This document shows positions 18,952 through 22,614 of a stretch of 22,614 nt of DNA, piece by piece (within the stretch, counting starts at the first letter, position 1; every line of letters begins with the position of its first letter). Source of the DNA: a virus; IMG/VR virus record IMGVR_UViG_3300010354_000723, positions 1 to 22,614 of that record, one strand, 5' to 3'. The translations under genes were made by a program, and so were the position numbers. The notes under the pieces were generated by a model. That model made no database searches, had not been told where the DNA came from, and saw nothing but the letters and a program-made list of their open reading frames with translations.

Positions 18952-18957
18952 AGACTA
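18952..18957 (-). promoter_or_regulatory. Minus-10-like element of the array type at the left border
   Basis: The minus strand reads CCCTG-TAGTCT-ACAAAG. This resembles the CCCTG-TAGAAT and CCCTG-TAGACT elements in front of two genes of the GC-rich array. Here no ATG lies 23-26 bases downstream; the next gene (AbrB-like) starts 92 bases later. It may be the border copy of the repeated element, driving that gene with a longer leader. Confidence 0.4.
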
Positions 18958-18982
18958 CAGGGACCCTTGAATTTAAGCTTTA

Positions 18983-19034
18983 GGGGGGCGGGGGCTTATA
19001 ACCGCCTTACGCGCCCCGCGCCCCCGAAGGGCGC
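18983..19034 (-). terminator. GC-rich inverted repeats after the small-gene array
   Basis: Just past the stop of the last array gene, two alternative hairpins overlap. A compact one pairs 19018-19023 with 19029-19034 (GCGCCC, loop TTCGG on the minus strand, GGGCGC). A larger imperfect one pairs 18983-18994 with 19014-19025. Neither is followed by a T run on the minus strand, so intrinsic termination is uncertain, but the position at the end of the array suggests a 3'-end or transcription barrier. The rest of 18860-19075 shows no supported gene. Confidence 0.5.
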
Positions 19035-19075
19035 CATCGGGGACACTGCTGCTGCACGAACGCATGAGGCGGCGG

Positions 19076-19252
19076 TCACCCCCACTGCACCTCCCGCACG
19101 TCGTCGCGGTGGACATCAGCGAACTGCCCTGCCCACGTGACGGCATCGGTTCCCCACGGCGGGGTCAGGCGGTTGAAGTTGCTGCCGTCGTTGCGATACG
19201 CAACCCAGATGGTCTGGCGATCGGTGAGGCGGGTGGCAGGGGAGAGGCGCAT
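19076..19252 (-). CDS. Small array protein 1, 58 residues, unknown function
   Basis: The frame from the ATG at 19252 translates as MRLSPATRLTDRQTIWVAYR, then NDGSNFNRLTPPWGTDAVTW, then AGQFADVHRDDVREVQWG. It has three tryptophans and a mixed charge pattern, with no membrane or signal segment, so it is likely a compact soluble protein. It is the last gene of the GC-rich array and is preceded by the best promoter in it: TTGACC, 17 bases, TAGAAT, ending 24 bases before the ATG. A GC-rich hairpin region follows its stop. I do not recognise a family; the promoter, leader and unbroken frame are the reasons for calling it. Confidence 0.65.
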   Translation of the reverse strand: MRLSPATRLTDRQTIWVAYRNDGSNFNRLTPPWGTDAVTWAGQFADVHRDDVREVQWG

Positions 19253-19276
19253 GGGTCAGGTGTCGGTTGCTTTGAA

Positions 19277-19305
19277 ATTCTACAGGGTCAGGGGGCAGGG
19301 GTCAA
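19277..19305 (-). promoter_or_regulatory. Sigma70-type promoter for array gene 1
   Basis: Minus-35 TTGACC at 19300-19305 and minus-10 TAGAAT at 19277-19282, separated by 17 bases, match consensus at 5/6 each. The minus-35 contains the TGA stop of the preceding gene (19302-19304). The leader between minus-10 and ATG combines CAAAGCAA from one leader type with CCGACACCTG from the other. Confidence 0.8.
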
Positions 19306-19526
19306 TACCCCAACCACACCAGGAACTCCCCGCAGTCAACCCGCTCCCCTTCCATGTGCCCATAGTCGGCAGCGAAGTCGGAGAGGCAGGAATGCATGGC
19401 AGCAGACTCCAGGGCGATGTGCCAGGCGATGGTGTCGTTGGCAGGGTGAGAGCAATCCCAGAGAATGTCGGAGAAGGTCGTGCCAGGGGCATACACGTTC
19501 AGGCAGTCACGGAGGGCGGTGGGCAT
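19302..19526 (-). CDS. Small array protein 2, 74 residues, unknown function
   Basis: I choose the ATG at 19526, giving MPTALRDCLNVYAPGTTFSD and ending HMEGERVDCGEFLVWLGY. An in-frame ATG eight codons earlier (19550) would add MGTKANDL. However, those eight codons lie in a 24-base leader that is repeated before another array gene, where it is not in frame with the gene, so it is more likely untranslated or a mini-cistron. The protein has three cysteines and several histidines and is predicted helical (SDILWDCSHPAND, TIAWHIALESAAMHSCLSDF); no family is recognised. Its stop is inside the minus-35 of the next promoter. Confidence 0.65.
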   Translation of the reverse strand: MPTALRDCLNVYAPGTTFSDILWDCSHPANDTIAWHIALESAAMHSCLSDFAADYGHMEGERVDCGEFLVWLGY

Positions 19527-19527
19527 C

Positions 19528-19551
19528 AGGTCGTTTGCTTTGGTTCCCATA
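19528..19551 (-). repeat. 24-base direct repeat in gene leaders, copy 1
   Basis: Identical to 21046-21069, about 1.5 kb away. Both copies lie between a minus-10-like box and the start codon of a small array gene, so they are repeated regulatory leaders rather than coding repeats. Confidence 0.85.
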
Positions 19552-19556
19552 CTGTA
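19528..19556 (-). promoter_or_regulatory. Array leader type A with minus-10 element, copy 1
   Basis: A TACAGT minus-10-like box (19551-19556) lies 24 bases before the ATG at 19526. Positions 19528-19551 are identical over 24 bases to 21046-21069, the leader of another array gene. No convincing minus-35 is present; the position it would occupy lies in the hairpin at 19558-19587. Confidence 0.6.
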
Positions 19557-19557
19557 G

Positions 19558-19587
19558 ACCCCCCACCCGACGAATCGGGCAGGGGGT
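19558..19587. terminator. GC-rich stem-loop between array genes
   Basis: Five bases pair around a CGAA loop (19566-19570 with 19575-19579), and after a small internal mismatch five or six more C-G pairs extend the stem. On the plus strand it is followed by GGGCGG and four T. On the minus strand it lies 8 bases past the stop of the 55-residue gene and directly before the next minus-10 box. It may terminate minus-strand transcripts even without a clear T run, and forms a stem-loop plus promoter unit. Confidence 0.6.
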
Positions 19588-19595
19588 GGGCGGTT

Positions 19596-19763
19596 TTAGA
19601 ATTGGATCGGATCGGCAGTCGGGGCGCTGATTTCGTTATAGTATGAGGCGCAATCCTCAATGTTTGCATTAGTCACGTCGTTGACCAAGGTATCAAGAAT
19701 CTCAAGAATTTGATTGCCGTTGTTACCACGACGCAGAAGAGAGATTGCCAGGTTCGAAGTCAT
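19596..19763 (-). CDS. Small array protein 3, 55 residues, unknown function
   Basis: From the ATG at 19763 the product reads MTSNLAISLLRRGNNGNQIL, then EILDTLVNDVTNANIEDCAS, then YYNEISAPTADPIQF. It is helical and mildly acidic. The pattern of an N-terminal LAISLLRxGNxGxQIL helix followed by EILDTL and a C-terminal proline-containing tail looks familiar from small hypothetical proteins of cyanophages, but I cannot name a family. It follows the 46-residue gene after 39 bases and has no visible minus-10 box. It was probably read from the promoter upstream of the 57-residue gene. A stem-loop follows its stop. Confidence 0.7.
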   Translation of the reverse strand: MTSNLAISLLRRGNNGNQILEILDTLVNDVTNANIEDCASYYNEISAPTADPIQF

Positions 19764-19802
19764 GAATCAAAAAGGAGTAAGAGTGAATTAGGGGAGAAAC
19801 AG

Positions 19803-19943
19803 TTAGGGTGCCAAATGGGCAGGAGATCCACAGGAAAGATAGAACGCTACCATGCGCTCCGCTTCATCTAACGTGCGGAACCATTGTGATCTCCATTCGC
19901 ACTGATTGTAGGGGACCTGATAACGAACTTCGTAGCGGACCAT
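19803..19943 (-). CDS. Small array protein 4, 46 residues, unknown function
   Basis: The frame from the ATG at 19943 gives MVRYEVRYQVPYNQCEWRSQ, then WFRTLDEAERMVAFYLSCGS, then PAHLAP. A short beta-like N-terminus with alternating aromatic and charged residues leads into an amphipathic helix (TLDEAERMVAFYLSCG). This strand-turn-helix layout is common in tiny phage proteins that display or modulate host factors, but nothing identifies its target. It sits 38 bases after the 57-residue gene. Its leader shares an 11-base stretch (positions 19966-19976) with the leader of the following gene (19776-19786). Confidence 0.65.
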   Translation of the reverse strand: MVRYEVRYQVPYNQCEWRSQWFRTLDEAERMVAFYLSCGSPAHLAP

Positions 19944-19981
19944 TTGTGTGAATTAAGAAGGGAACAGTAAGAGTGATTAAC

Positions 19982-20155
19982 TCAAGCAGCGATCAGAACA
20001 TCATCCTCCCAACGGTAGAAGGTAAGAATTTCATCATAGATCCGATCAGCAACCTGATCAACATGCTGACGCTCCGACTTCAGAATTGCTGCCTTACATT
20101 GGGCGGCGATCTCATCAATGGAGAGAGCACGATCAGTAGCGGGATTGTAACGCAT
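19982..20155 (-). CDS. Small array protein 5, 57 residues, unknown function
   Basis: The chosen start is the ATG at 20155, giving MRYNPATDRALSIDEIAAQC and ending YDEILTFYRWEDDVLIAA. An open frame continues upstream to 20284, but it would read through the promoter/leader element and through the end of the preceding gene, so those codons are not believed. The protein looks all-helical: a first helix (SIDEIAAQCKAAILKSERQ), a second (HVDQVADRIYDEILTFYR) and an acidic tail. Its own minus-10 box TACAAT lies 26 bases upstream. It probably heads a short operon with the 46- and 55-residue genes. Confidence 0.65.
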   Translation of the reverse strand: MRYNPATDRALSIDEIAAQCKAAILKSERQHVDQVADRIYDEILTFYRWEDDVLIAA

Positions 20156-20187
20156 GGGGTTCGGTTGAGTGAACTGAAAGTATTGTA
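20156..20187 (-). promoter_or_regulatory. Array leader type B with minus-10 TACAAT, before array gene 5
   Basis: TACAAT at 20182-20187 (5/6 to consensus) is followed by ACTTTCAGTTCAC and a CAACCGAACCCC leader ending at the ATG. The same order, TACAAT-ACTCTCAGTTCAACCG, precedes the gene at 20405. No clear minus-35 is seen. Confidence 0.6.
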
Positions 20188-20228
20188 CAGGAGTCTTTAG
20201 GGCGCTGCCGTTCCCGTGTGCCAGTGCC

Positions 20229-20405
20229 TCAATCGGCATAGAGGGAGGTGAAGTCCTCCACAAACTCCCGTGCCTCATCGCCACTCATGCGGGAGATCAT
20301 CTCACGGGCGACGGTCTCCCAGGAGAAGTCGTCTGCCAGGTCAAAGATGGCGCACCGTGCCTCAGAGGCGGAGAGTTCGGCGGCGTTGATCTGGGCGTAG
20401 GTCAT
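20229..20405 (-). CDS. Small acidic array protein 6, 58 residues, unknown function
   Basis: Translated from the ATG at 20405 it reads MTYAQINAAELSASEARCAI, then FDLADDFSWETVAREMISRM, then SGDEAREFVEDFTSLYAD. It is acidic and helical, with a SGDEAREFVEDF helix whose acidic-aromatic pattern recurs in small phage proteins, possibly mimicking or binding a basic partner. There is no membrane segment. It has its own TACAAT box 23 bases upstream and stops 41 bases before the next minus-10 element. Its coding sequence is visibly more GC-rich than the structural block. No family can be named. Confidence 0.65.
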   Translation of the reverse strand: MTYAQINAAELSASEARCAIFDLADDFSWETVAREMISRMSGDEAREFVEDFTSLYAD

Positions 20406-20434
20406 GAGGTGTCGGTTGAACTGAGAGTATTGTA
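20406..20434 (-). promoter_or_regulatory. Array leader type B with minus-10 TACAAT, before array gene 6
   Basis: TACAAT at 20429-20434 stands 23 bases before the ATG. The leader AGTTCAACCGACACCTC is nearly identical to that at 20688-20705. The minus-35 region lies over the end of the preceding gene and shows no good match. Confidence 0.6.
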
Positions 20435-20447
20435 GAGGGTCTGGGGG

Positions 20448-20687
20448 TCAGAACGCCACCAGTTGGTCCAGATCCCATTGTGGCACAGTCTGAACGGTGC
20501 CGCCACAGTTCTTCCGCAACCAGGCGTTGATGTGCTTCGTGGTGGTGGCGCTCCACTTGTAAGCGGTGCGGATCCACCCTTTGCCAGGCACAAGGGCGGC
20601 AACGGGGGTCGTGTAGGAGTACAGGATGCAGGTCCCGTCTGCCAGTTGCACTTCGGTTTGGTTGCTGCCGATCTGTTGAACGATCAT
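20448..20687 (-). CDS. Small array protein 7, 79 residues, recurring phage type
   Basis: The 79-residue product starts at the ATG at 20687, directly after a type B leader. It begins MIVQQIGSNQTEVQLADGTC, then ILYSYTTPVAALVPGKGWIR, then TAYKWSATTTKHINAWLRKN. The order of a small beta-sheet with LYSYTTPVAA, a GKGWIRT turn and the SATTTKHINAWL helix is one I associate, from memory, with a widespread family of small hypothetical proteins in cyanophages and other marine phages. The conserved Ser/Thr/His cluster and lysines could contact nucleic acid, but the function is unknown. It is the longest gene of the array and follows the 46-residue membrane-type gene. Confidence 0.75.
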   Translation of the reverse strand: MIVQQIGSNQTEVQLADGTCILYSYTTPVAALVPGKGWIRTAYKWSATTTKHINAWLRKNCGGTVQTVPQWDLDQLVAF

Positions 20688-20716
20688 GGGGTGTCGGTTG
20701 AACTGATAGAAGTCTA
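20688..20716 (-). promoter_or_regulatory. Array leader type B with minus-10 TAGACT, before array gene 7
   Basis: TAGACT at 20711-20716, preceded by CCCTG as at the left border, lies 23 bases before the ATG at 20687. The leader contains AGTTCAACCGACACCCC. The expected minus-35 position falls inside the end of the preceding gene and is a poor match. Confidence 0.55.
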
Positions 20717-20721
20717 CAGGG

Positions 20722-20862
20722 TCAGCGGGCGATCAGGTCGCCTGCAGTGTACAGTGCCTCTGCTGTCACATGGCGGATCGGGCGGATCGGTTCCCATAGG
20801 ATGCAGATCAGCACGGCAACGGCAGCGACTTTCAGCATGGAGGGGGAAGCGGTGCGGGTCAT
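20722..20862 (-). CDS. Small array protein 8, 46 residues, probable single membrane span
   Basis: The frame from the ATG at 20862 gives MTRTASPSMLKVAAVAVLIC, then ILWEPIRPIRHVTAEALYTA, then GDLIAR. Residues about 9-23 (MLKVAAVAVLICILW) form a hydrophobic segment after a basic N-terminus, so it could be an inner-membrane protein with the C-terminus outside, or a signal-anchor; at 15 residues the span is short. The start is 3 bases after the stop of the 59-residue gene (TGA-CTC-ATG), so the two are co-transcribed from the promoter at 21069-21074. A small membrane protein of this kind could act in host envelope modification or superinfection exclusion. That is inference. Confidence 0.6.
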   Translation of the reverse strand: MTRTASPSMLKVAAVAVLICILWEPIRPIRHVTAEALYTAGDLIAR

Positions 20863-20865
20863 GAG

Positions 20866-21045
20866 TCAGCGCCAAGAGAGGAAGGTGGCAGGGTTGCCGT
20901 AGTCTGCGATCACGATGCCGTTTTGACGGATCTCACAGTAACCGTGCTCCTCTGCCAGATCGTAGCACAGATCGTAGGCGCGATCGTGATCGGTGGTGGT
21001 GTTCTCCCAGGGAGCGGAGGGGCAGATCACGTCGTAGCGGGTCAT
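20866..21045 (-). CDS. Small array protein 9, 59 residues, unknown function
   Basis: The start is taken as the ATG at 21045, giving MTRYDVICPSAPWENTTTDH, then DRAYDLCYDLAEEHGYCEIR, then QNGIVIADYGNPATFLSWR. The longer frame up to 21126 would translate the promoter and leader and is rejected. The layout is an N-terminal strand, a helix (DRAYDLCYDLAEEHG) and a C-terminal beta hairpin (YCEIRQNGIVIADY), a small alpha/beta fold typical of tiny phage proteins that read like domain fragments. It leads a two-gene unit with the 46-residue membrane-type protein. An eight-codon mini-frame in its leader ends at ATGA overlapping this start. Confidence 0.65.
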   Translation of the reverse strand: MTRYDVICPSAPWENTTTDHDRAYDLCYDLAEEHGYCEIRQNGIVIADYGNPATFLSWR

Positions 21046-21069
21046 AGGTCGTTTGCTTTGGTTCCCATA
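21046..21069 (-). repeat. 24-base direct repeat in gene leaders, copy 2
   Basis: Second identical copy of the leader at 19528-19551. The flanking genes of the two copies are unrelated in sequence, which argues for movement or recombination of the leader itself rather than duplication of a whole gene. Confidence 0.85.
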
Positions 21070-21074
21070 GTATG
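21046..21074 (-). promoter_or_regulatory. Array leader type A with minus-10 CATACT, copy 2
   Basis: CATACT at 21069-21074 lies 23 bases before the ATG at 21045. The 24 bases 21046-21069 are identical to the leader at 19528-19551. In this copy an ATG in the leader opens a mini-frame MGTKANDL whose stop overlaps the gene start as ATGA. The upstream part of the gap (21075-21156) holds the palindrome GGTATACC at 21143-21150 and no supported gene. Confidence 0.6.
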
Positions 21075-21156
21075 GCGCAGGATCGGGTGCCATGGGGGGA
21101 TTGGTGGACAGTCCCGCAACTGGCACAGGGGCAGCCGACCTGGGTATACCTAACTC

Positions 21157-22053
21157 CTACGCTGCCACGTTGAACCTTCCGCTGTTGAAGTTAGCATTAG
21201 AAAAGACCTCACGATTCACCAGTTTGAACATACCAAACTCATTGGAGAGAACATAACCTTCTGCATCAATTCTGTTGCCATAGAGATAAGCAGCAGGACC
21301 ATCATTGCGGCAGAGGAACAGGCAGTCATCTTTGATCGACTTCACCAATGCCCACAGACGCAGCAGGTTAGCATCACAATCAAAGTCTTCGGGGTTGACT
21401 TCTTCACCAGCACGAATGCAGGCATTGATTTGCTGTTTGATCTTTGCCGCTTCCTTAACAGAAACAAACTCACAGGCAGTAGACATTTGACGGGCGAAAT
21501 CTACCACTTCCTGAACATCAGCGAAGGAGGTCTGATTGTGCAGGATGTATGCATTCGGTTGCACGAACAAAACATCATCAGTGCTCTGCAGATTCACCAT
21601 CAAAGGTTCTGCCCAACTGTCGCGCAGATCATCGTTTGCTTCATACACAGTGTGCGGAGCGATGATAATTTTCTGAGAAACTACCTCACCGAACTTATAA
21701 GTGATCGTATTAGGATTATACTCATCGCTACCACCAAACCCCACAAAATCACCTTGAATGATAGATTCGCAACGAGGCAACCCATCAAAACAAGCGTGAA
21801 GAATTGCTGCAACTTCGCCTTGGTAGAATTGATCGATCTCAGCATGATTGTGAGCAATACGAATCTTTTTCTTGTTAAAGACTGCCTTGGTTCCTACAAA
21901 GAACTCACCGCAGGCAGGATCAATCCCCCACACGATTGCAGGGGCACCATCAATCTTCACGCTCAATTTACCGCGAGCAGTGAACCAATCAAGACAGGAA
22001 AGATCACCCGTGAGAATGGTATCTTCGGGGTGCTCAAGGTGTGTGTTTTTCAT
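21157..22053 (-). CDS. Polynucleotide ligase/nucleotidyltransferase-superfamily protein
   Basis: The 298-residue protein has the ordered motifs of the covalent nucleotidyltransferase fold shared by DNA ligases, RNA ligases and capping enzymes. SVKIDGAPAIVWG places motif I (KxDG) at Lys33-Asp35-Gly36, the lysine that would accept AMP. FFVGTKAVF follows at 51-59, SIIQGDFVGFGG at 98-109 is a motif III-like strand, AEGYVLS at 264-270 fits motif IV (Glu265-Gly266), and MFKLVNREVF at 275-284 fits motif V (Lys277). The N-terminal LEHPED...LTGD segment and the long helical insert around 180-245 are not those of classical T4 ligases, so the substrate is open: RNA end repair, DNA nick sealing or another adenylylation. 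It is separated from the upstream gene by a terminator. Confidence 0.7.
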   Translation of the reverse strand: MKNTHLEHPEDTILTGDLSCLDWFTARGKLSVKIDGAPAIVWGIDPACGEFFVGTKAVFNKKKIRIAHNHAEIDQFYQGEVAAILHACFDGLPRCESIIQGDFVGFGGSDEYNPNTITYKFGEVVSQKIIIAPHTVYEANDDLRDSWAEPLMVNLQSTDDVLFVQPNAYILHNQTSFADVQEVVDFARQMSTACEFVSVKEAAKIKQQINACIRAGEEVNPEDFDCDANLLRLWALVKSIKDDCLFLCRNDGPAAYLYGNRIDAEGYVLSNEFGMFKLVNREVFSNANFNSGRFNVAA

Positions 22054-22059
22054 GATTTA

Positions 22060-22065
22060 AGTATG
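22060..22065 (-). promoter_or_regulatory. Minus-10-like CATACT directly before the ligase-like gene
   Basis: CATACT is only 6 bases from the ATG at 22053 and 5 bases past the end of a terminator T run. If active, transcription would start at about the A of the ATG, giving a leaderless mRNA. No minus-35 is recognised; its position overlaps the terminator stem. Confidence 0.4.
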
Positions 22066-22070
22066 GCACG

Positions 22071-22094
22071 AAAAAAGGGCGCTGTAAAGCGCCC
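22071..22094 (-). terminator. Intrinsic terminator after the DUF3574-like gene
   Basis: On the minus strand GGGCGC, loop TTTACA, GCGCCC is followed by six T. This perfect six-pair GC stem with a T run ends 21 bases after the stop of the gene at 22115 and before the ligase-like gene. Confidence 0.9.
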
Positions 22095-22114
22095 GTGTGT
22101 CAGTTTCTCAAGTG

Positions 22115-22420
22115 TCACACAATCAGTTGAGGCAGGGAATTTACGATGTTAGTAAACACTGCCTCCTGACGGAATTGTTTCTTATAAATCTTGCCAATCT
22201 CTTCGATCTTGTTAAGATCTTCGTCTGCAACTTCAGTGAGAATGATCGTCAGAATGTAGACGGTTTCAGACTCACCTTTCCAGTAACCTTTGCCCTTGGT
22301 GATCGTAAACCCATCAAAACGGGGCACGATCACATCATCAACGAACGAAGAGAACATTGCGTTGCTGATAGAACCAGCATCAGGAATGTTGCCACCAAAG
22401 AAGAGTTGAGCAGTGATCAT
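22115..22420 (-). CDS. DUF3574-like small protein, 101 residues
   Basis: I choose the ATG at 22420 (MITAQLFFGGNIPDAGSISN) instead of the in-frame ATG at 22468. The latter lies inside a strong hairpin, and a minus-10-like CATACT stands 24 bases before 22420, the same spacing as in the array. Conserved-looking parts are AQLFFGG near residue 4, FSSFVDDVIVPRFDGFTITK at about 23-42, GYWKGESE and a final helix. The VxPRFxGFT-x-GxW pattern resembles DUF3574, a small alpha/beta family of unknown function. There is no membrane segment. A classical terminator follows it. Confidence 0.7.
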   Translation of the reverse strand: MITAQLFFGGNIPDAGSISNAMFSSFVDDVIVPRFDGFTITKGKGYWKGESETVYILTIILTEVADEDLNKIEEIGKIYKKQFRQEAVFTNIVNSLPQLIV

Positions 22421-22444
22421 GGCGTGAATTCGTTCAACAAAGGT

Positions 22445-22450
22445 AGTATG
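22445..22450 (-). promoter_or_regulatory. Minus-10-like CATACT before the DUF3574-like gene
   Basis: CATACT lies 24 bases upstream of the ATG at 22420 and immediately after the hairpin at 22460-22479, the same hairpin-then-minus-10 order as at 19551-19587 and 22060-22094. Confidence 0.5.
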
Positions 22451-22459
22451 GACCAGATC

Positions 22460-22479
22460 GGGGGGCATTGCAACCCCCC
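22460..22479 (-). terminator. GC hairpin after the rightmost gene
   Basis: GGGGGG and CCCCCC pair around an eight-base loop, 9 bases past the stop of the rightmost gene. No T run follows on the minus strand (the next bases are GATC), so it may act as an RNA 3'-end stabiliser or weak terminator. Confidence 0.6.
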
Positions 22480-22488
22480 TTGTGCCAC

Positions 22489-22614
22489 TTACTGAACTGT
22501 CACACTCTCAATCAATTCTTGAATCACATCTTCATCATACACATTGGCAATCTCATTGAGAACATCTTCCTCATTCAAGTGAGATAGATTTTCCACAATG
22601 GTATCATACGCAAA
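22489..22614 (-). CDS. Small acidic phage protein, C-terminal 41 residues
   Basis: The gene enters from the right edge and its start is not visible. The 41 residues read FAYDTIVENLSHLNEEDVLN, then EIANVYDEDVIQELIESVTV, then Q and stop. The segment is acidic and helical with repeated L/I-E-E-D patterns, and no catalytic motif is seen. It is followed by a GC hairpin and then by the promoter of the DUF3574-like gene, so it ends its own transcription unit. The function is unknown and the upstream part could change this view. Confidence 0.65.
   Translation of the reverse strand, partial: FAYDTIVENLSHLNEEDVLNEIANVYDEDVIQELIESVTVQ

Noticed and set aside
18811-19646. Long plus-strand open frames across the GC-rich segment, including one starting MFEVYNDLVWVTL at 18910
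   Set aside because: They lie opposite minus-strand genes that have promoters and sensible proteins, and they run through the GC-rich hairpins; the translated sequence is arginine/proline-rich low-complexity text expected from GC-rich antisense frames.
19745-19765. GGTTCGAA motif suggesting a tRNA T-loop
   Set aside because: It lies within the coding start of a small gene, and no acceptor stem or other arms can be folded around it.
20156-20284. Upstream extension of the 57-residue array gene to 20284
   Set aside because: The extension would translate the minus-10 box and leader, and overlaps the end of the neighbouring gene in another frame.
19253-20716. Repeated leader segments as a CRISPR array
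   Set aside because: The repeats are irregularly spaced, imperfect and each precedes an open frame; there are no uniform spacers and no cas genes.
22421-22468. Longer start for the DUF3574-like gene at 22468
   Set aside because: This ATG lies in a GC hairpin and the added residues would span the minus-10-like box.

Overview
The window looks like part of the genome of a T4-like myovirus, most probably a cyanophage of Synechococcus/Cyanobium-type hosts. Three things support this. It has a recognisable T4 baseplate-wedge block (gp25, gp6, a giant gp7-position protein, gp8, then a DUF4815-type structural protein). It has exact T4-type late promoter motifs (TATAAATA). It also has a set of very small phage genes. 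A T4-like phage of another marine or freshwater bacterium, such as a Pelagibacter-type host, cannot be excluded from the sequence alone. Every gene I can support lies on the minus strand, so transcription runs from high to low coordinates.

Positions 1-16756 hold the AT-rich (about 30% GC by eye) virion-structure block. In transcription order it reads gp25, gp6, a 4151-residue wedge protein, gp8, and the N-terminus of a DUF4815-like protein that leaves the window. Genes are separated by one to a few bases, or by 34 bases where a late promoter sits before gp8. Positions 16775-18859 hold a tightly packed, still AT-rich group: an 84-residue protein, a 152-residue protein with a CPFAKA motif, a basic 52-residue protein, an acidic 54-residue protein, a glycosyltransferase-like protein with a near-perfect sigma70-type promoter, and a small AbrB/MazE-like protein.

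At about 18960 the composition changes abruptly to GC-rich. Positions 19076-21045 carry nine genes of only 46-79 codons. Several are preceded by their own minus-10 element at a fixed 23-26 base distance from the ATG, followed by a short leader that is similar from gene to gene. GC-rich stem-loops separate some of these units. The arrangement resembles the promoter plus stem-loop (PeSL) regulatory cassettes described for T4-type phages, and it is the most unusual part of the window. Most of these small genes fall below the usual length cut-offs of gene callers.

Positions 21157-22614 are of intermediate composition. They hold a 298-residue protein with the motifs of the polynucleotide ligase/nucleotidyltransferase superfamily, a DUF3574-like small protein, two hairpins (one a classical terminator), and the C-terminus of another small protein. 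I see no tRNA, rRNA, CRISPR array, integrase or transposase.
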